This document shows, one piece after another, positions 1 to 7,370 of a DNA stretch of 12,500 nt. A model generated the notes under the pieces. The model made no database searches. It was given only the letters and a program-made list of their open reading frames with translations, and was not told the origin of the DNA. How positions within the stretch are numbered: the first letter of the stretch is position 1; every line of letters starts with the position of its first letter. Source of the stretch: Chromera velia (taxonomy: Eukaryota > Sar > Chromeraceae); contig JAHBMJ010000517.1 in assembly GCA_018398765.1 (NCBI GenBank), positions 1 to 12,500 of the forward strand, in the 5' to 3' direction. The translations under genes and the position numbers were made by a program.

Positions 1-103
1 CGTACTTGGCGCGGTCGGTCTTTATGCGTGATTCACTGTTTCCTGGGGCCTCTTTGGTTGGTGCCTCAGATGGTAGGATGGGTGCATCGTCATATATGTT
101 ATA
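1..103 (-). CDS. Partial minus-strand open frame at the left edge, unknown product
   Basis: On the minus strand a frame is open from just after a TAA near 106 to the window edge. It has a coding-like mix of Pro, Glu, Lys and Asp, with segments such as LPSEAPTKEAPGN and IKTDRAKY. It lies downstream of the broken frame at 274-791 on the same strand, with an AT-rich gap between them, so it could be a later exon of that gene (possible acceptor ending CTGAG near 48-50) or a separate one. No domain is recognisable and there is no clear start. About 33 residues are too few to be sure, so chance is a real alternative. Confidence 0.22.
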
Positions 104-117
104 TTAAAAGAGTGTTG

Positions 118-134
118 CAATCAATCAATCAATT
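118..134. repeat. (CAAT)n tract, copy 1
   Basis: Four tandem CAAT units (ATTG on the minus strand). It lies in an AT-rich spacer about 140 bases 3' of the minus-strand stop at 274. Related tracts are at 863-883 and 12375-12389, also 3' of minus-strand stops. A looser TTGATTTGATTTGATTG follows at 145-160. Confidence 0.8.
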
Positions 135-273
135 GAAAGAGTGTTGATTTGATTTGATTGGGGTCACATGGTTTACAAATTAAAAAATATTTTCATAAAT
201 TAAATTGAATTGAATAGACTATTTAAAAAACACAAAAATATTAATTCTAATCCGAATTAAGCTCAGCTATAGA

Positions 274-791
274 TCAAGCTCTGAACGTATCTTCTAGTGA
301 GAGAGTATGGTGGATCTGTTCGATCTGTTTCTGATTGACTGCATACAAATCTGCTCAAAGGTCTTTATGCACACTGTGTCTGTCTTTACGCTTCTTGTAC
401 AGCTGTTTTGACCTTGCGAAAGGTCTCTTCAGCAAGATTCAAAGACTCCACCATGTATGTACTAGCAAGGAAGGAAACATGCAATTCAGTCTGTTGGGTG
501 TCACGATTTAAGCTAGTAGCTGCTTTACCGATTCGATTGCATCGCCTGCCAGCTCCCCGCACTTCATGCGCGTGGCTTGTAGGGCTCTTAGATCTTCCAC
601 CTCGTTTGTGTGGCCCTTAGGCCGTGCGAACTCCGCGTAAGCGAGGGACATGCATCGCGATCATCGTTCTGACCTTCTACACATGTCTGACCTTCGTGAG
701 CTATCTGAAGCAGTCGTTGGAAGCTTGAGGCAACCTCTTTCTTCTTAGTTCCCTCGTCTCCTTTTCGTTTCGCTCTGCTGTTCTGTTCCAT
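274..791 (-). pseudogene. Broken helix-rich hypothetical gene
   Basis: I do not recognise this gene. Coding-like segments follow one another on the minus strand in different frames. The first runs from ATG 791-789 to about 652 (includes ASSFQRLLQIAHEGQ). The second runs from 651 to about 529 (includes VEDLRALQATRMKCGELAG). The third runs from 529 to a TAA at 386 (includes STYMVESLNLAEETFRKV). A fourth, about 351-274, reads AVNQKQIEQIHHTLSLEDTF and ends at TGA. All are rich in Ala, Glu, Leu, Lys and Gln, as expected of alpha-helix or coiled coil, with no membrane segment. The first two joins each need the same one-base backward shift. The third-to-fourth join could be an intron, since a GTAAAG donor lies at the TAA. 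The frame breaks suggest a pseudogene, but draft-assembly deletions would look identical. Segment frames are clear; the joins are inference. Confidence 0.5.
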
Positions 792-862
792 CTCTGTCCT
801 GTCTTTCACCTCCCTGCTACTCCGGTGTGGTATCACAGTTTATTTGTAAAGTCACTTACATG

Positions 863-883
863 TCAATCAATTAATCAATCAAT
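863..883. repeat. (TCAA)n tract, copy 2
   Basis: TCAATCAATTAATCAATCAAT, an imperfect tetranucleotide run about 150 bases 3' of the LRR gene stop at 1031 on the minus strand. It lies in the AT-rich spacer between the two minus-strand genes. Confidence 0.8.
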
Positions 884-889
884 GACACT

Positions 890-963
890 TAATTTCACAT
901 AAATTCACTTTAAAAGTCAAATTCATTTAAATTCACTCAAATTTAATTATGTGTAAATTCACT
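890..963. repeat. AT-rich spacer with repeated AAATTCACT
   Basis: AAATTCACT or close variants occur about five times (near 890, 901, 918, 928 and 955) just 3' of the LRR stop codon on the minus strand. This is probably 3' UTR or terminator region of the LRR gene. No polyadenylation signal can be singled out. Confidence 0.55.
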
Positions 964-1030
964 ACCTAAAGTTTGCAGCCTAAATTGCATGCAGAGTTTC
1001 AAAGAGAACTTGCATTTAGACTTGAATATC

Positions 1031-1141
1031 TTACGAACAAAATTTAACAACTTCCGGAAATGCTCCTAAGAGCGAATCCTTTGACGCCGAGTCCATGCCC
1101 CAATTGCCGGAAAGACTCACTGTCTCCAGGGCATGCAGCCG
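1031..1141 (-). other. Last coding exon of the LRR gene
   Basis: The previous exon ends at 1247 (AVIE, GAG before GTATGG). A 105-base intron (1246-1142) ends in CTTCTTGGCTCGCAG. Splicing in phase 0 restores an LRR unit, GVRAVIE joined to RLHALETVSLSGN, and runs 36 codons to TAA at 1033-1031. Without splicing the frame runs on to PPPL and stops at 1214. The restored consensus is why I prefer the intron. Confidence 0.72.
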
Positions 1142-4100
1142 CTGCGAGCCAAGAAGTCGCAAAAGCGGATTCACAACTCCGCCAGTCAGGCTAGTGTTGG
1201 AAAAGCCCAAATGCTACAGGGGAGGGGGGTCTCGGCTCATCCATACCTCAATCACTGCCCTCACTCCCTCGTCAGTGAGCCCTGTCTCTCCTGCGTCCAG
1301 TTTTGTCAAGCTAGGCAACGTCTCTGCGACCAAAACCTCCGAAAGAGCTCTGCCCCCTTCCACCCGCAAGCCGCGGGTGCTTCTTAGTTGGAGCGTGCGA
1401 AGGGAAGACAAACTTCCACTCCCCAAACCCACGCACAATGCACGGACCTCCTCAATCACGCCAAGGCCCCCAACACAAAGCTCTTCTAGCCTACAGAGAC
1501 GCCCAGAGCTCAACGCAGCAGAGAACAGCCCCACTTCAACAGCAACGTTTGCTGGGGCGACCTGACCGAAGTGTACGAAAATTTTTCGAAGTGCAAAAAC
1601 GTGGGAGAGTTCAGCGAAGCAGCAAAAGGCTGTATCCCCTCCTGCCCGATCCCCCACAAGTTCAGGGACAAATCCCTGAGGGCAGGGACCCTGCCCCTAC
1701 TCACAAGGGCAGAGAGGGATTGAGAACCCTGTGCTCTTAGAGAGCCGGCGAGGGAACAATTGAGGGTATGCAGGGCGGGCAGACTGCCCGGACCTCTGGA
1801 GAGGCCCTCGAAAAAGGCGGACATGACTGCGTCGCTTACATAGAGGAGGTGCGCCTCCTCCAGGGAGTTCAAAGACGCATCTGCATGTGTTAGGGCTTCT
1901 CCTAAAACTCGCGGGCTGAGCAACTGATACGCCGCAAATTTCACGTGCCGCAACCCCGACATCTTGCCCGCTCGAATAACTTCTGCAAATCTCATCACCC
2001 CCATATCTGCGTCCTGAACCCCACCTACTAAATGAATGTCCACCATCACAGGAGGGTCAATCTTCCCTCGAGCCAGACCCTCACAGAGAGAACGAAAGCT
2101 GTGGTTACACTCCCAATCTAGACTGACAGTCCTGAGGGAAGGCACCTTACCCCTACTCAGAACCTCCCCCAGAGCTATGCATCCCTCTCCCCCCCACTCT
2201 CCCTCACCCTCTCTCCTCCTACATGTCACTTCGAGAGAAAGATCCCGAAGAGACGGCAAACGCCCCCCACCCAGACCCTCCGCTAGTCCCCCTACCCCCT
2301 CATCCCCTTCCTCCTCCCATGCGAGATCAAGCTTCTGGAGACCCGCACACCCCCCACAACCAAATGCTAGTCCTAAGCCCGACACTGCAAACCCATTTAC
2401 GTCTGACAGCTTTAGCCGAAAACTTTCAAGCGAGGACAACCCCTGTCCCTGAATCCCCTCTGCAAGAGCAACCACCCCTTCTGCAGCATCATCATTGGAC
2501 ATTTCAAAATCTAGAGTCTGCAGGAGGGACGCCTTACCTGTTGCCAGGCTGCGACACAGCCCCCCGAATGCCTCACCTGTCATGTCATCCCAATGTCGGA
2601 CCTTCAAACCCCTCAACTGAGACAAATGTCCAGAACTGAGGGCGCTGGTAAGAGCAACAACCCCCTCTGGATTCGGATTCTCATAAGAGCCCCCGTCCGG
2701 GAGGACGAGCTCTTGAAGGGATGGCGCCCCCCCCGCACTCAGGGCAGTCGCCAACGCTGCCAACTGTACAGAGCTCATCCGCCGGGGCCCCAGATCAAGC
2801 CGTCGCAATTTTGGGAAACGACCTGGGACTGCAAAGGCGGCAGCGGACAGCTGACTACCCGTGCCCGCACCCCCAATCTCCCTGTCAAACAAAAGGTTCC
2901 CACTCAAATCAAGCTCCTCCAAGTCTTTCAATGAGCTGGTGGAGAGAAGTTCGGCTGCGGAACAGCAGTCCCTCTCTCCTGATGCCTCATAAGCGAGCAA
3001 ATTGTCTTTCAGTATCAGGACTCTCAACTGCGGCACTGCCTCTGCATTGACTGCAGATGCTAAGTGCTTCAACCCTGCCGGCCTCATATCGTTCTCTGCA
3101 AGGTCGAGGGTCTGCAGAGAGGTCGTCTTCTTTGCTTTCAGTGCTTCTGCCAATGCCTCCACCCCCTCCGCTTTGGCCTTTGTTCGGGCAAGTTTGAGGG
3201 ACTGCAGGGGGAGTGACTGAGGCGAAGAAGAGAGGCCTCTCGAGAGCGCCTTCATCCCAGAGGGGCAGATGGGGTTGTCACTCAGGTCGAGACAGAGAAC
3301 GCTAGGGATCCATCCGAAAGAGAAGGCTGACCCGAGCCCTCGCACGGACACACTCCGGAGTCGGTTACCTGCACGCACAGGGAGCGACCATATGAGTCGA
3401 CCCCTTTTGCGAATCAGGCGCCACAGAGAAAAGGCATGGGTGTAGGATGAGCCTCAAGATTGCCGGCCGACAAAAGAGGAAGGAGTGTGACGAAAATGCA
3501 CAGAAGGGATCCACACAAACAGAGACAGGGGGGAGGAGAAACTTCTTCATTTGCAAACACACATAACACGAAGCGAGACATTGGGAAGACTCTTGTCTTA
3601 TGCACAGCAGTCGTGTGGTGTCGTCGCAAAACTTGCAAGAAAAGTCAACCAATAAATAGAGGAACGGTGAAAGACGGCGAGACGAACAGACGCAAGGAAG
3701 AAAGCAGAGAACCAATCTGGACGCTCACGCACAGCCTCACTAGATGGGAGACGCTTCGAAAGGTACGAACAAATGTGATGGATGGTCTCACTCCTTTTTC
3801 TTTGTGTCACGTGATCCACACGTAGACAAGCCAGTTAACATGTCAGTTCACCGACTGATGCATCCATCGATTGTTCCAATGACCTCTACGACTGACTGAT
3901 CGACTGGCTGGCTGCGTGATTAGCTGACCGCTGACGTCGAGATTCTCCAAACAGCGAGGGAGATGATGAAAGATCGCGACAGCGGCTTCACCAAGATCGC
4001 AATCTGCAGAGAGGCATTGAGGAAAAATGGTGGTTCGCTTTGTAATTCAGCTTGTACACGCAGAATGGAGAGAGGGAGAGATAGAGGCCCTGTCGATTGG

Positions 4101-5351
4101 GAATCATGCAAAACTACCTCTTTTTTTCGGCATCTGGTTCATCGAAAGATCAAACAACAAACAGAAATTCTGGGAATCAATGGCCATCAAAGAGTGACGA
4201 CAGACTGACTGGAGAGGTTCAGAATCTTCAAAGAGATCGGCGATGTCTCTCCTGTCCCACCCGCTTTCGTTCGCAGGAAGCCGAGGAGCACCGGCAGGCA
4301 GGCCTTCTGGCAGACATGAGGACCTGCACAAAAAGACGATACATGCTAGGCCAACGGCAGCCACAGGCGTTGCGGAGACATTTCCGCCTGGCTGTCCAGT
4401 CTCTCTCATGTGACAAAAAGAGAATGTGACCTCTTCGCCTTCCTGGTCATACTTGCAGAGCCGCCGGTTACTCGTCAACTGACCGCATCTGAGCGTCTCC
4501 ACAACACCAGGCCCCGAGGGAAGGGACGACAGAAGAAGCTTCAGCTTACGAGCACTCAGCGAGAGGCTTGCGTACAGACACATATGGGTCTCGCTTATAC
4601 GCAGACGGATACACCGGAAGCGTGGCGGGTAGTACGGGCAAGGGATCTTTACAGGCAGACTTTTGGAAAAAACGAAAAGCGATAAAAAGGACAGCAAAAC
4701 CACAAGGAAGCCAAAGGAGAAAGGCAAGCAGAAAGATGTCCGTCTTGCACAGAGACGGCCCGCAAAGGGCACAGGCATAGGGTCTTCAAAACGGAGAGCA
4801 ACAGTGCAAGGCATTCCGACGAGAGGGTGGAGAGGACAGAGGAGGAAAATCCGAAAAACGCAGAAGGTGAAACTCTTGCTTCACTCACCCGAAAGGTCAA
4901 GACACGCCAGAGGCAAAAGGGAGCGTCCCTGCACACACAGAGAAGCCAAACAGGCAACACAAACTCTTTACGGGCAGCCACCATATGCTTCAAAAATGAT
5001 GTCCCACTGCGCGCGAACTGCAAAAGATTCCGAGGAGAAAGGGGCGTCGAGACCTTTTCCGTCTCCGGCTGACCATTCGGATGAACCCCAGGAGAGTCAG
5101 CGCCAAGCCGAAGCCCTTCCTGTCTGAGGCAAGCTCCGATATCTCCTGCAATGGAAAGCGATCGGAAGCATTCGTCGGTGAAAGAGAAAGACAAGAAAGA
5201 GAGATACCGGGGCTCAGGACTTTCCGACACGAAAATCGGTATGACAAGTGTATGACAGAGCCCCTCACCGGCGCACCTCTGCAGTTGGGCGAGCGTGCTC
5301 AATGAGCGAGCAGACCACGTTGTCTATGGGCTGCGTACTTCGAGCCCCCAT
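1031..5351 (-). CDS. Multi-exon leucine-rich-repeat protein, frame broken once
   Basis: Likely a protein-binding LRR protein; partner and location are unknown. Proposed exons on the minus strand are 5351-5277, 5145-5074, 4928-4889, 4646-4550, 4323-4118, 4003-3929, 3368-1247 and 1141-1031. All junction phases agree, giving about 932 codons once a missing base near 1600-1640 is allowed for. About 24 LRR units run from residue 178 to the end, for example LENLDVSGN, LQTLDLAENDM, LEELDLSGNLL and LETVSLSGN. The linkers GVEALAEALK and EGVVALTSAL are of the ribonuclease-inhibitor/NLR type, with units of roughly 28-35 residues. I see no NACHT, kinase, TIR or membrane segment, though the N-terminus is poorly resolved. 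The start (AAAACATGGGG) has purine at -3 and G at +4. Exons 6-8 are firm, exon 5 good, exons 1-4 moderate. Confidence 0.78.
1247..3368 (-). other. Main LRR exon with most of the repeats
   Basis: One long open frame runs from the acceptor (TGCGTGCAG before GTAACC at 3369/3368) and carries about 19 LRR units before the frame break near 1600-1640. Four more units follow in the shifted frame down to 1247. The first in-frame ATG is at residue 43 of this open frame, well inside the repeats, so translation must start in an upstream exon. Entry in phase 1 completes the unit LENLDVSGNRL begun in the previous exon. The plus-strand frames over this region are antisense shadows. Confidence 0.85.
1600..1640 (-). 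other. One-base frame break inside the LRR exon
   Basis: The frame ending GIGQEGIQPFAASL loses LRR character and stops at 1510. The frame one base back picks up FALRKIFVHFG and continues with LEELCVGGL, LRTLQLRST and LTKLDAGET. The two halves join as one normal repeat if a single base is missing here. I see no in-phase slippery heptamer and no plausible intron, so a deletion, either real or an assembly error, is most likely. Confidence 0.75.
3929..4323 (-). other. LRR gene exons 5 and 6
   Basis: Exon 5 (4323-4118) follows a strong acceptor, ATCGTCTTTTTGTGCAG, and ends AAAAGAG before GTAGTT. It encodes an acidic to mixed stretch including RRDIADLFEDSEPLQSV. A 114-base intron with acceptor CTCTCTGCAG leads to exon 6 (4003-3929), 75 bases, encoding GEAAVAIFHHLPRCLENLDV. 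Exon 6 ends before GTCAGC and is followed by a 560-base intron. Both joins are phase 1, and exon 6 plus exon 7 recreates the consensus LENLDVSGNRL, which is strong support. Confidence 0.65.
4550..5351 (-). other. Proposed LRR gene exons 1 to 4
   Basis: Exon 1 (5351-5277) starts MGARSTQPIDNVV. Exon 2 (5145-5074, acceptor CTTTCCATTGCAG) gives SELASDRKGFGLALTLLGFI. Exon 3 (4928-4889, acceptor CTGTGTGTGCAG, donor GTGAGT) gives LLPLACLDLSG, an LRR-like strand. Exon 4 (4646-4550, acceptor CTGTAAAG, donor GTAAGC) is Pro-rich. Every junction is phase-compatible, but donors GTGCGC (exon 1) and GTCAGC (exon 2) are weak, and exon 4 is the least certain. Confidence 0.42.
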
Positions 5352-5371
5352 GTTTTGAGAGTTCCCGGCAG

Positions 5372-5499
5372 CTGCGAAGAAAAGAGGAGACCGAGAGTCA
5401 ATGAAAATCAGACTCGTCCAAATTCGCGTGAAGAGCACAAACGCGAAGAGTAGAGGTCTCGTCCGCTCGCCTTGAGAGAAACGGACGGAGACGACCCAC
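5372..5499 (-). other. Possible 5' UTR intron of the LRR gene
   Basis: On the minus strand CTCCTTCAG is followed by GTGGGT at 5499. The acceptor TCCTCTTTTCTTCGCAG ends at 5372, 20 bases before the proposed start ATG at 5351. That would give a 128-base leader intron. The upstream exon could also be coding, as no stop forces it to be a leader. Confidence 0.35.
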
Positions 5500-5500
5500 C

Positions 5501-5837
5501 TGAAGGAGAACTCTGGAAGATGGTAGCAGGTTGTGACATTTCTTTTGAAAGAGGTAAAGGGGCTCGCGGAAGGACTGGAAGACAAACAAGAGAATGGGAT
5601 ACACAGCGATGCCAATTCAATCGTCGCCGTCTCCCTTCAGAATTTCAACAAACCCAAGAAGCTCAAAGTGGCAACCTGCACGCGTAACCTTTTTTGTAAT
5701 TGCGAATGGCAAACAAAACATCTTCGCTATGTGTATATTCCGACGGCGCTCGTCTGCTCGGGGAAGAAAGAGAAAAAAGCGTCCCTGAGTGTTTGAGGGA
5801 TCTTGATGGTTCGGACTTTGAGCCTAAATTTGAGGGG
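5501..5837. other. Region upstream of the LRR gene, no gene seen
   Basis: Short overlapping frames occur on both strands, but none has a domain, splice pattern or coding-like composition. This is the likely leader and promoter region of the minus-strand LRR gene. An AT-rich patch, GAATATACACATA on the minus strand near 5730-5740, is the only TATA-like sequence and is weak. Confidence 0.4.
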
Positions 5838-5960
5838 GTGTGAGAATGTGTGAGATGCATGGTGTGAGATGGTGTGAGTGGGCCATGCATGCATGCATGC
5901 AGCTCCAGGGGCCGCGGGTCCGCGGGTCCGCGACGCCGGGTCGCGGCGGCCCGCGCGCAA
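5838..5960. repeat. Simple-repeat and GC-rich block
   Basis: Several TGTGAG units (about 5838-5880) are followed by a perfect (CATG)n run at 5884-5901. Then comes an almost pure G/C stretch at 5908-5960, including GGGTCCGCGGGTCCGCG. The block abuts the poly-A tract and has no coding signal. Confidence 0.8.
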
Positions 5961-5979
5961 ACCCAATTAAACAATATAC

Positions 5980-6026
5980 AAAAAAAAAAAAAAAAAAAAA
6001 ANAAAAAAAAAAAAAAAAAAAAAAAA
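5980..6026. repeat. Poly-A tract of 47 bases with one N
   Basis: Uninterrupted A on both sides of a single N at 6002. The true length is probably uncertain in the assembly. It could be a retroposed poly-A tail, a plain homopolymer or a scaffold join. No target-site duplication is obvious. Confidence 0.85.
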
Positions 6027-6046
6027 TACAGACACGTACTAAGATC

Positions 6047-6096
6047 GGGGAGCAGCTCAGCTGCTTTGCTGAGATCAGCCGAGAGGCCCTGATATC
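6047..6096. repeat. Inverted repeat A, left arm
   Basis: Pairs with 6987-7036. The core CTTTGCTGAGATCAGCCGA is identical, and the flanks agree with a few substitutions and a 3-base indel. The arm is itself partly self-complementary (GCAGCTCAGCTGC). Confidence 0.8.
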
Positions 6097-6138
6097 ACGC
6101 GATCACTCTATATTTTTTAGGGGAGGAGATCGATGTCC

Positions 6139-6167
6139 CCGCGGAATTATATTTATATAATTCGTGG
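6139..6167. repeat. Short palindrome
   Basis: GAATTATAT and ATATAATTC are separated by only TT, with a partial CCGCG/GTGG extension. It could form a cruciform or mark an insertion or recombination point. Too little is visible to assign a role. Confidence 0.5.
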
Positions 6168-6610
6168 AATCAAGGTGAGTCAATATACATTTCTCCTCGG
6201 AGGGTAGCTTAGCCCGGCTCGGGGGCCCTAACACAGTGCGCACTTGCATAAACATCATACATCCCAGGCTTTCTAGAGTAGCCTTTTTTAGCACCGCGGT
6301 CCTTTCCAGGCCCCTCCGCGGCGGCGCCTCCCTTTGTTTGGGATATGGCCCCATATACTCAAAAAAACGGTTTCTTGTGCCAAAAAATTTTTTTAAGGTG
6401 TTCCAACGATGAATTTAATGAATTACTGATTAATTTAGTTCAACTCACCTCAGAAAAGGTAAGGATCGGAAGAGTTACGCCGCGGTTCCCACCCTTTCTT
6501 CCAAGTTTTACAACCGCGGCGTGCCGCGGTACGCCTTTTAGGCGCTCCGCAGCACTTGGTGCCGCGGAGCGGCGTTTGACCGTAAACACCGCGGTATCTA
6601 GAAAGCCTGA

Positions 6611-6644
6611 TACACCCAACCAGTTGGGTGAGTGCCTCGGGGGG
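6611..6644. repeat. Inverted repeat C, left arm
   Basis: ACACCCAACCAGTTGGGTGA and the following GTGCCTCGGGG match the reverse complement of 7335-7370 with a small indel and a few substitutions. The arm contains a small internal palindrome, CCCAACCAGTTGGG. Confidence 0.7.
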
Positions 6645-6771
6645 CCATTTATGGGGGGTCCGCAAATTTGATTGACACACACCATCGGGGGCTTGGGCAT
6701 ATTTTGTGTGCATACATAGGGCGGGGGTCACAGCAACGCGTATGAAGTATGCTTTACAGGACCGCGCGAGC

Positions 6772-6813
6772 ATATATACACTTACAACTCCGTACAAGTT
6801 ACTTGAGGAGCAC
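6772..6813. repeat. Degenerate direct repeat, copy 1
   Basis: Aligns without gaps to 6858-6899. Of 42 positions 31 match, and 10 of the 11 differences are transitions. Shared words include ATATATAC, CTCCGT and CTTGA. Confidence 0.65.
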
Positions 6814-6857
6814 CGATGTATGCAGTAAATCGCAGTAATTAATTAAGGCATTATTAT

Positions 6858-6899
6858 ATATATACGATCACGGCTCCGTGCGAGTTGCTTGAAGGGCAT
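6858..6899. repeat. Degenerate direct repeat, copy 2
   Basis: Second copy of the repeat at 6772-6813. It keeps G at most places where copy 1 has A (GGCTCCGTGCGAGTTGC against AACTCCGTACAAGTTAC). Confidence 0.65.
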
Positions 6900-6986
6900 A
6901 TTTTAGAATCTGGGCAACACTGTAATGGACAGAGATAGAAGCAACCCCCCCCCCCAAAAATGAAAAAATGCGTTATGCGAGTATAT

Positions 6987-7036
6987 GCGATTTCAGGGCC
7001 TTTCGGCTGATCTCAGCAAAGCTGAGCTACCCCCCA
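6987..7036. repeat. Inverted repeat A, right arm
   Basis: Reverse-complement partner of 6047-6096, including TCGGCTGATCTCAGCAAAG. The arms are about 940 bases apart start to start. Confidence 0.8.
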
Positions 7037-7088
7037 ACGTGAGATACACACGGCTAAGACTTGTTAGAATTATAATTCAAACTACTGA

Positions 7089-7128
7089 TGCCCCCTGAAG
7101 GACCTCCCTGAACCTAAGTACCACTTGA
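7089..7128. repeat. Inverted repeat B, left arm
   Basis: ACCTCCCTGAACCTAAGTAC and the following CACTTGAA are the reverse complement of the arm at 7306-7344, with one mismatch in the 28-base core. The loop between the arms is about 177 bases. Confidence 0.8.
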
Positions 7129-7155
7129 AAGTTGAAGGCGTATTTTGGGATAAGC

Positions 7156-7297
7156 TTGAAAGCCGGCACCGCAGGCGTGGATGCTTTACGGTGTTTTGAA
7201 AGCCCTAGCCGCACATTTGGGTGGTGTCTTGACTATCAGTGCCATACATGCGGGCGGTCTCTTGAAAAACGATGCTGCAGATGTGGATCATCTTGAT
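7156..7297. repeat. 33-base degenerate repeat inside the repeat-B loop
   Basis: TTGA-starting units begin at 7156, 7196, 7229, 7262 and 7293 (steps 40, 33, 33, 31). Shared words are TTGAAA, GCCGCA and GGTGGTGTC. In one frame each 33-base unit reads as 11 residues (LKALAAHLGGV, LTISAIHAGGL). The frame does not extend far and has no clear start. Confidence 0.5.
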
Positions 7298-7305
7298 TAT
7301 ATTCC

Positions 7306-7370
7306 TTCAAGTGGTACTTAGATTCAGGGAGGTACCCTGAGGCACTTACCCAACCGGTTAATTGGGTATA
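7306..7370. repeat. Right arms of inverted repeats B and C
   Basis: The B arm (7306-7344) runs directly into, and overlaps, the C arm (7335-7370). Their overlap contains CCCTGAGGCA, the inverse of the TGCCTCGGGG word at the left C arm. Confidence 0.7.

Larger units (their letters stand above)
6047..7370. mobile_element. Candidate decayed composite repeat element
   Basis: The segment between the poly-A and about 7370 holds three pairs of inverted repeats: 6047-6096 with 6987-7036, 6611-6644 with 7335-7370, and 7089-7128 with 7306-7344. It also holds a degenerate direct repeat and many CCGCGG sites. No frame longer than about 115 codons exists and none looks like a transposase, integrase or reverse transcriptase. 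That fits a non-autonomous or decayed element. The ends are not defined, and calling it mobile is inference. Confidence 0.4.

Noticed and set aside
118-160. Telomeric repeat
   Set aside because: CAAT units are short, internal and recur at three places. They do not match known telomere repeats such as TTAGGG or TTTAGGG.
1510-1600. Native C-terminus of the 622-codon frame (ending KWGCSLLR)
   Set aside because: LRR consensus stops at about 1625 and resumes in the neighbouring frame, so this tail is out-of-frame read-through.
1580-1605. Programmed -1 frameshift at the A5T4 run
   Set aside because: The run does not sit in the phase needed for an X XXY YYZ slippery heptamer, and LRR sequence has already switched frame upstream of it.
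1095-3220. Several plus-strand frames of 70-156 codons over the LRR exon
   Set aside because: They lie antisense to a clear LRR frame. Their Pro/Ser-rich composition is what the complement of Leu/Gly/Glu codons gives.
4104-4814. Single 236-codon minus-strand protein
   Set aside because: The coding-like part is only the 4323-4118 segment. The rest is Leu/Ser/Phe-rich, with strong splice signals, and is better read as introns plus exon 4 in another frame.
4663-5127. Basic 154-codon plus-strand frame
   Set aside because: Lys/Arg/Gln richness reflects a purine-rich strand. It has no domain and overlaps the proposed LRR exons.
4649-5302. Single 217-codon minus-strand protein
   Set aside because: It crosses several strong acceptors and a GTGAGT donor, and the composition follows the pyrimidine-rich strand.
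5980-6026. Poly-A as proof of a LINE or processed pseudogene
   Set aside because: No reverse-transcriptase, gene copy or target-site duplication is visible next to it.
5840-6160. 106-codon plus-strand frame through the poly-A
   Set aside because: It is a poly-Lys artefact of the homopolymer and contains the N.
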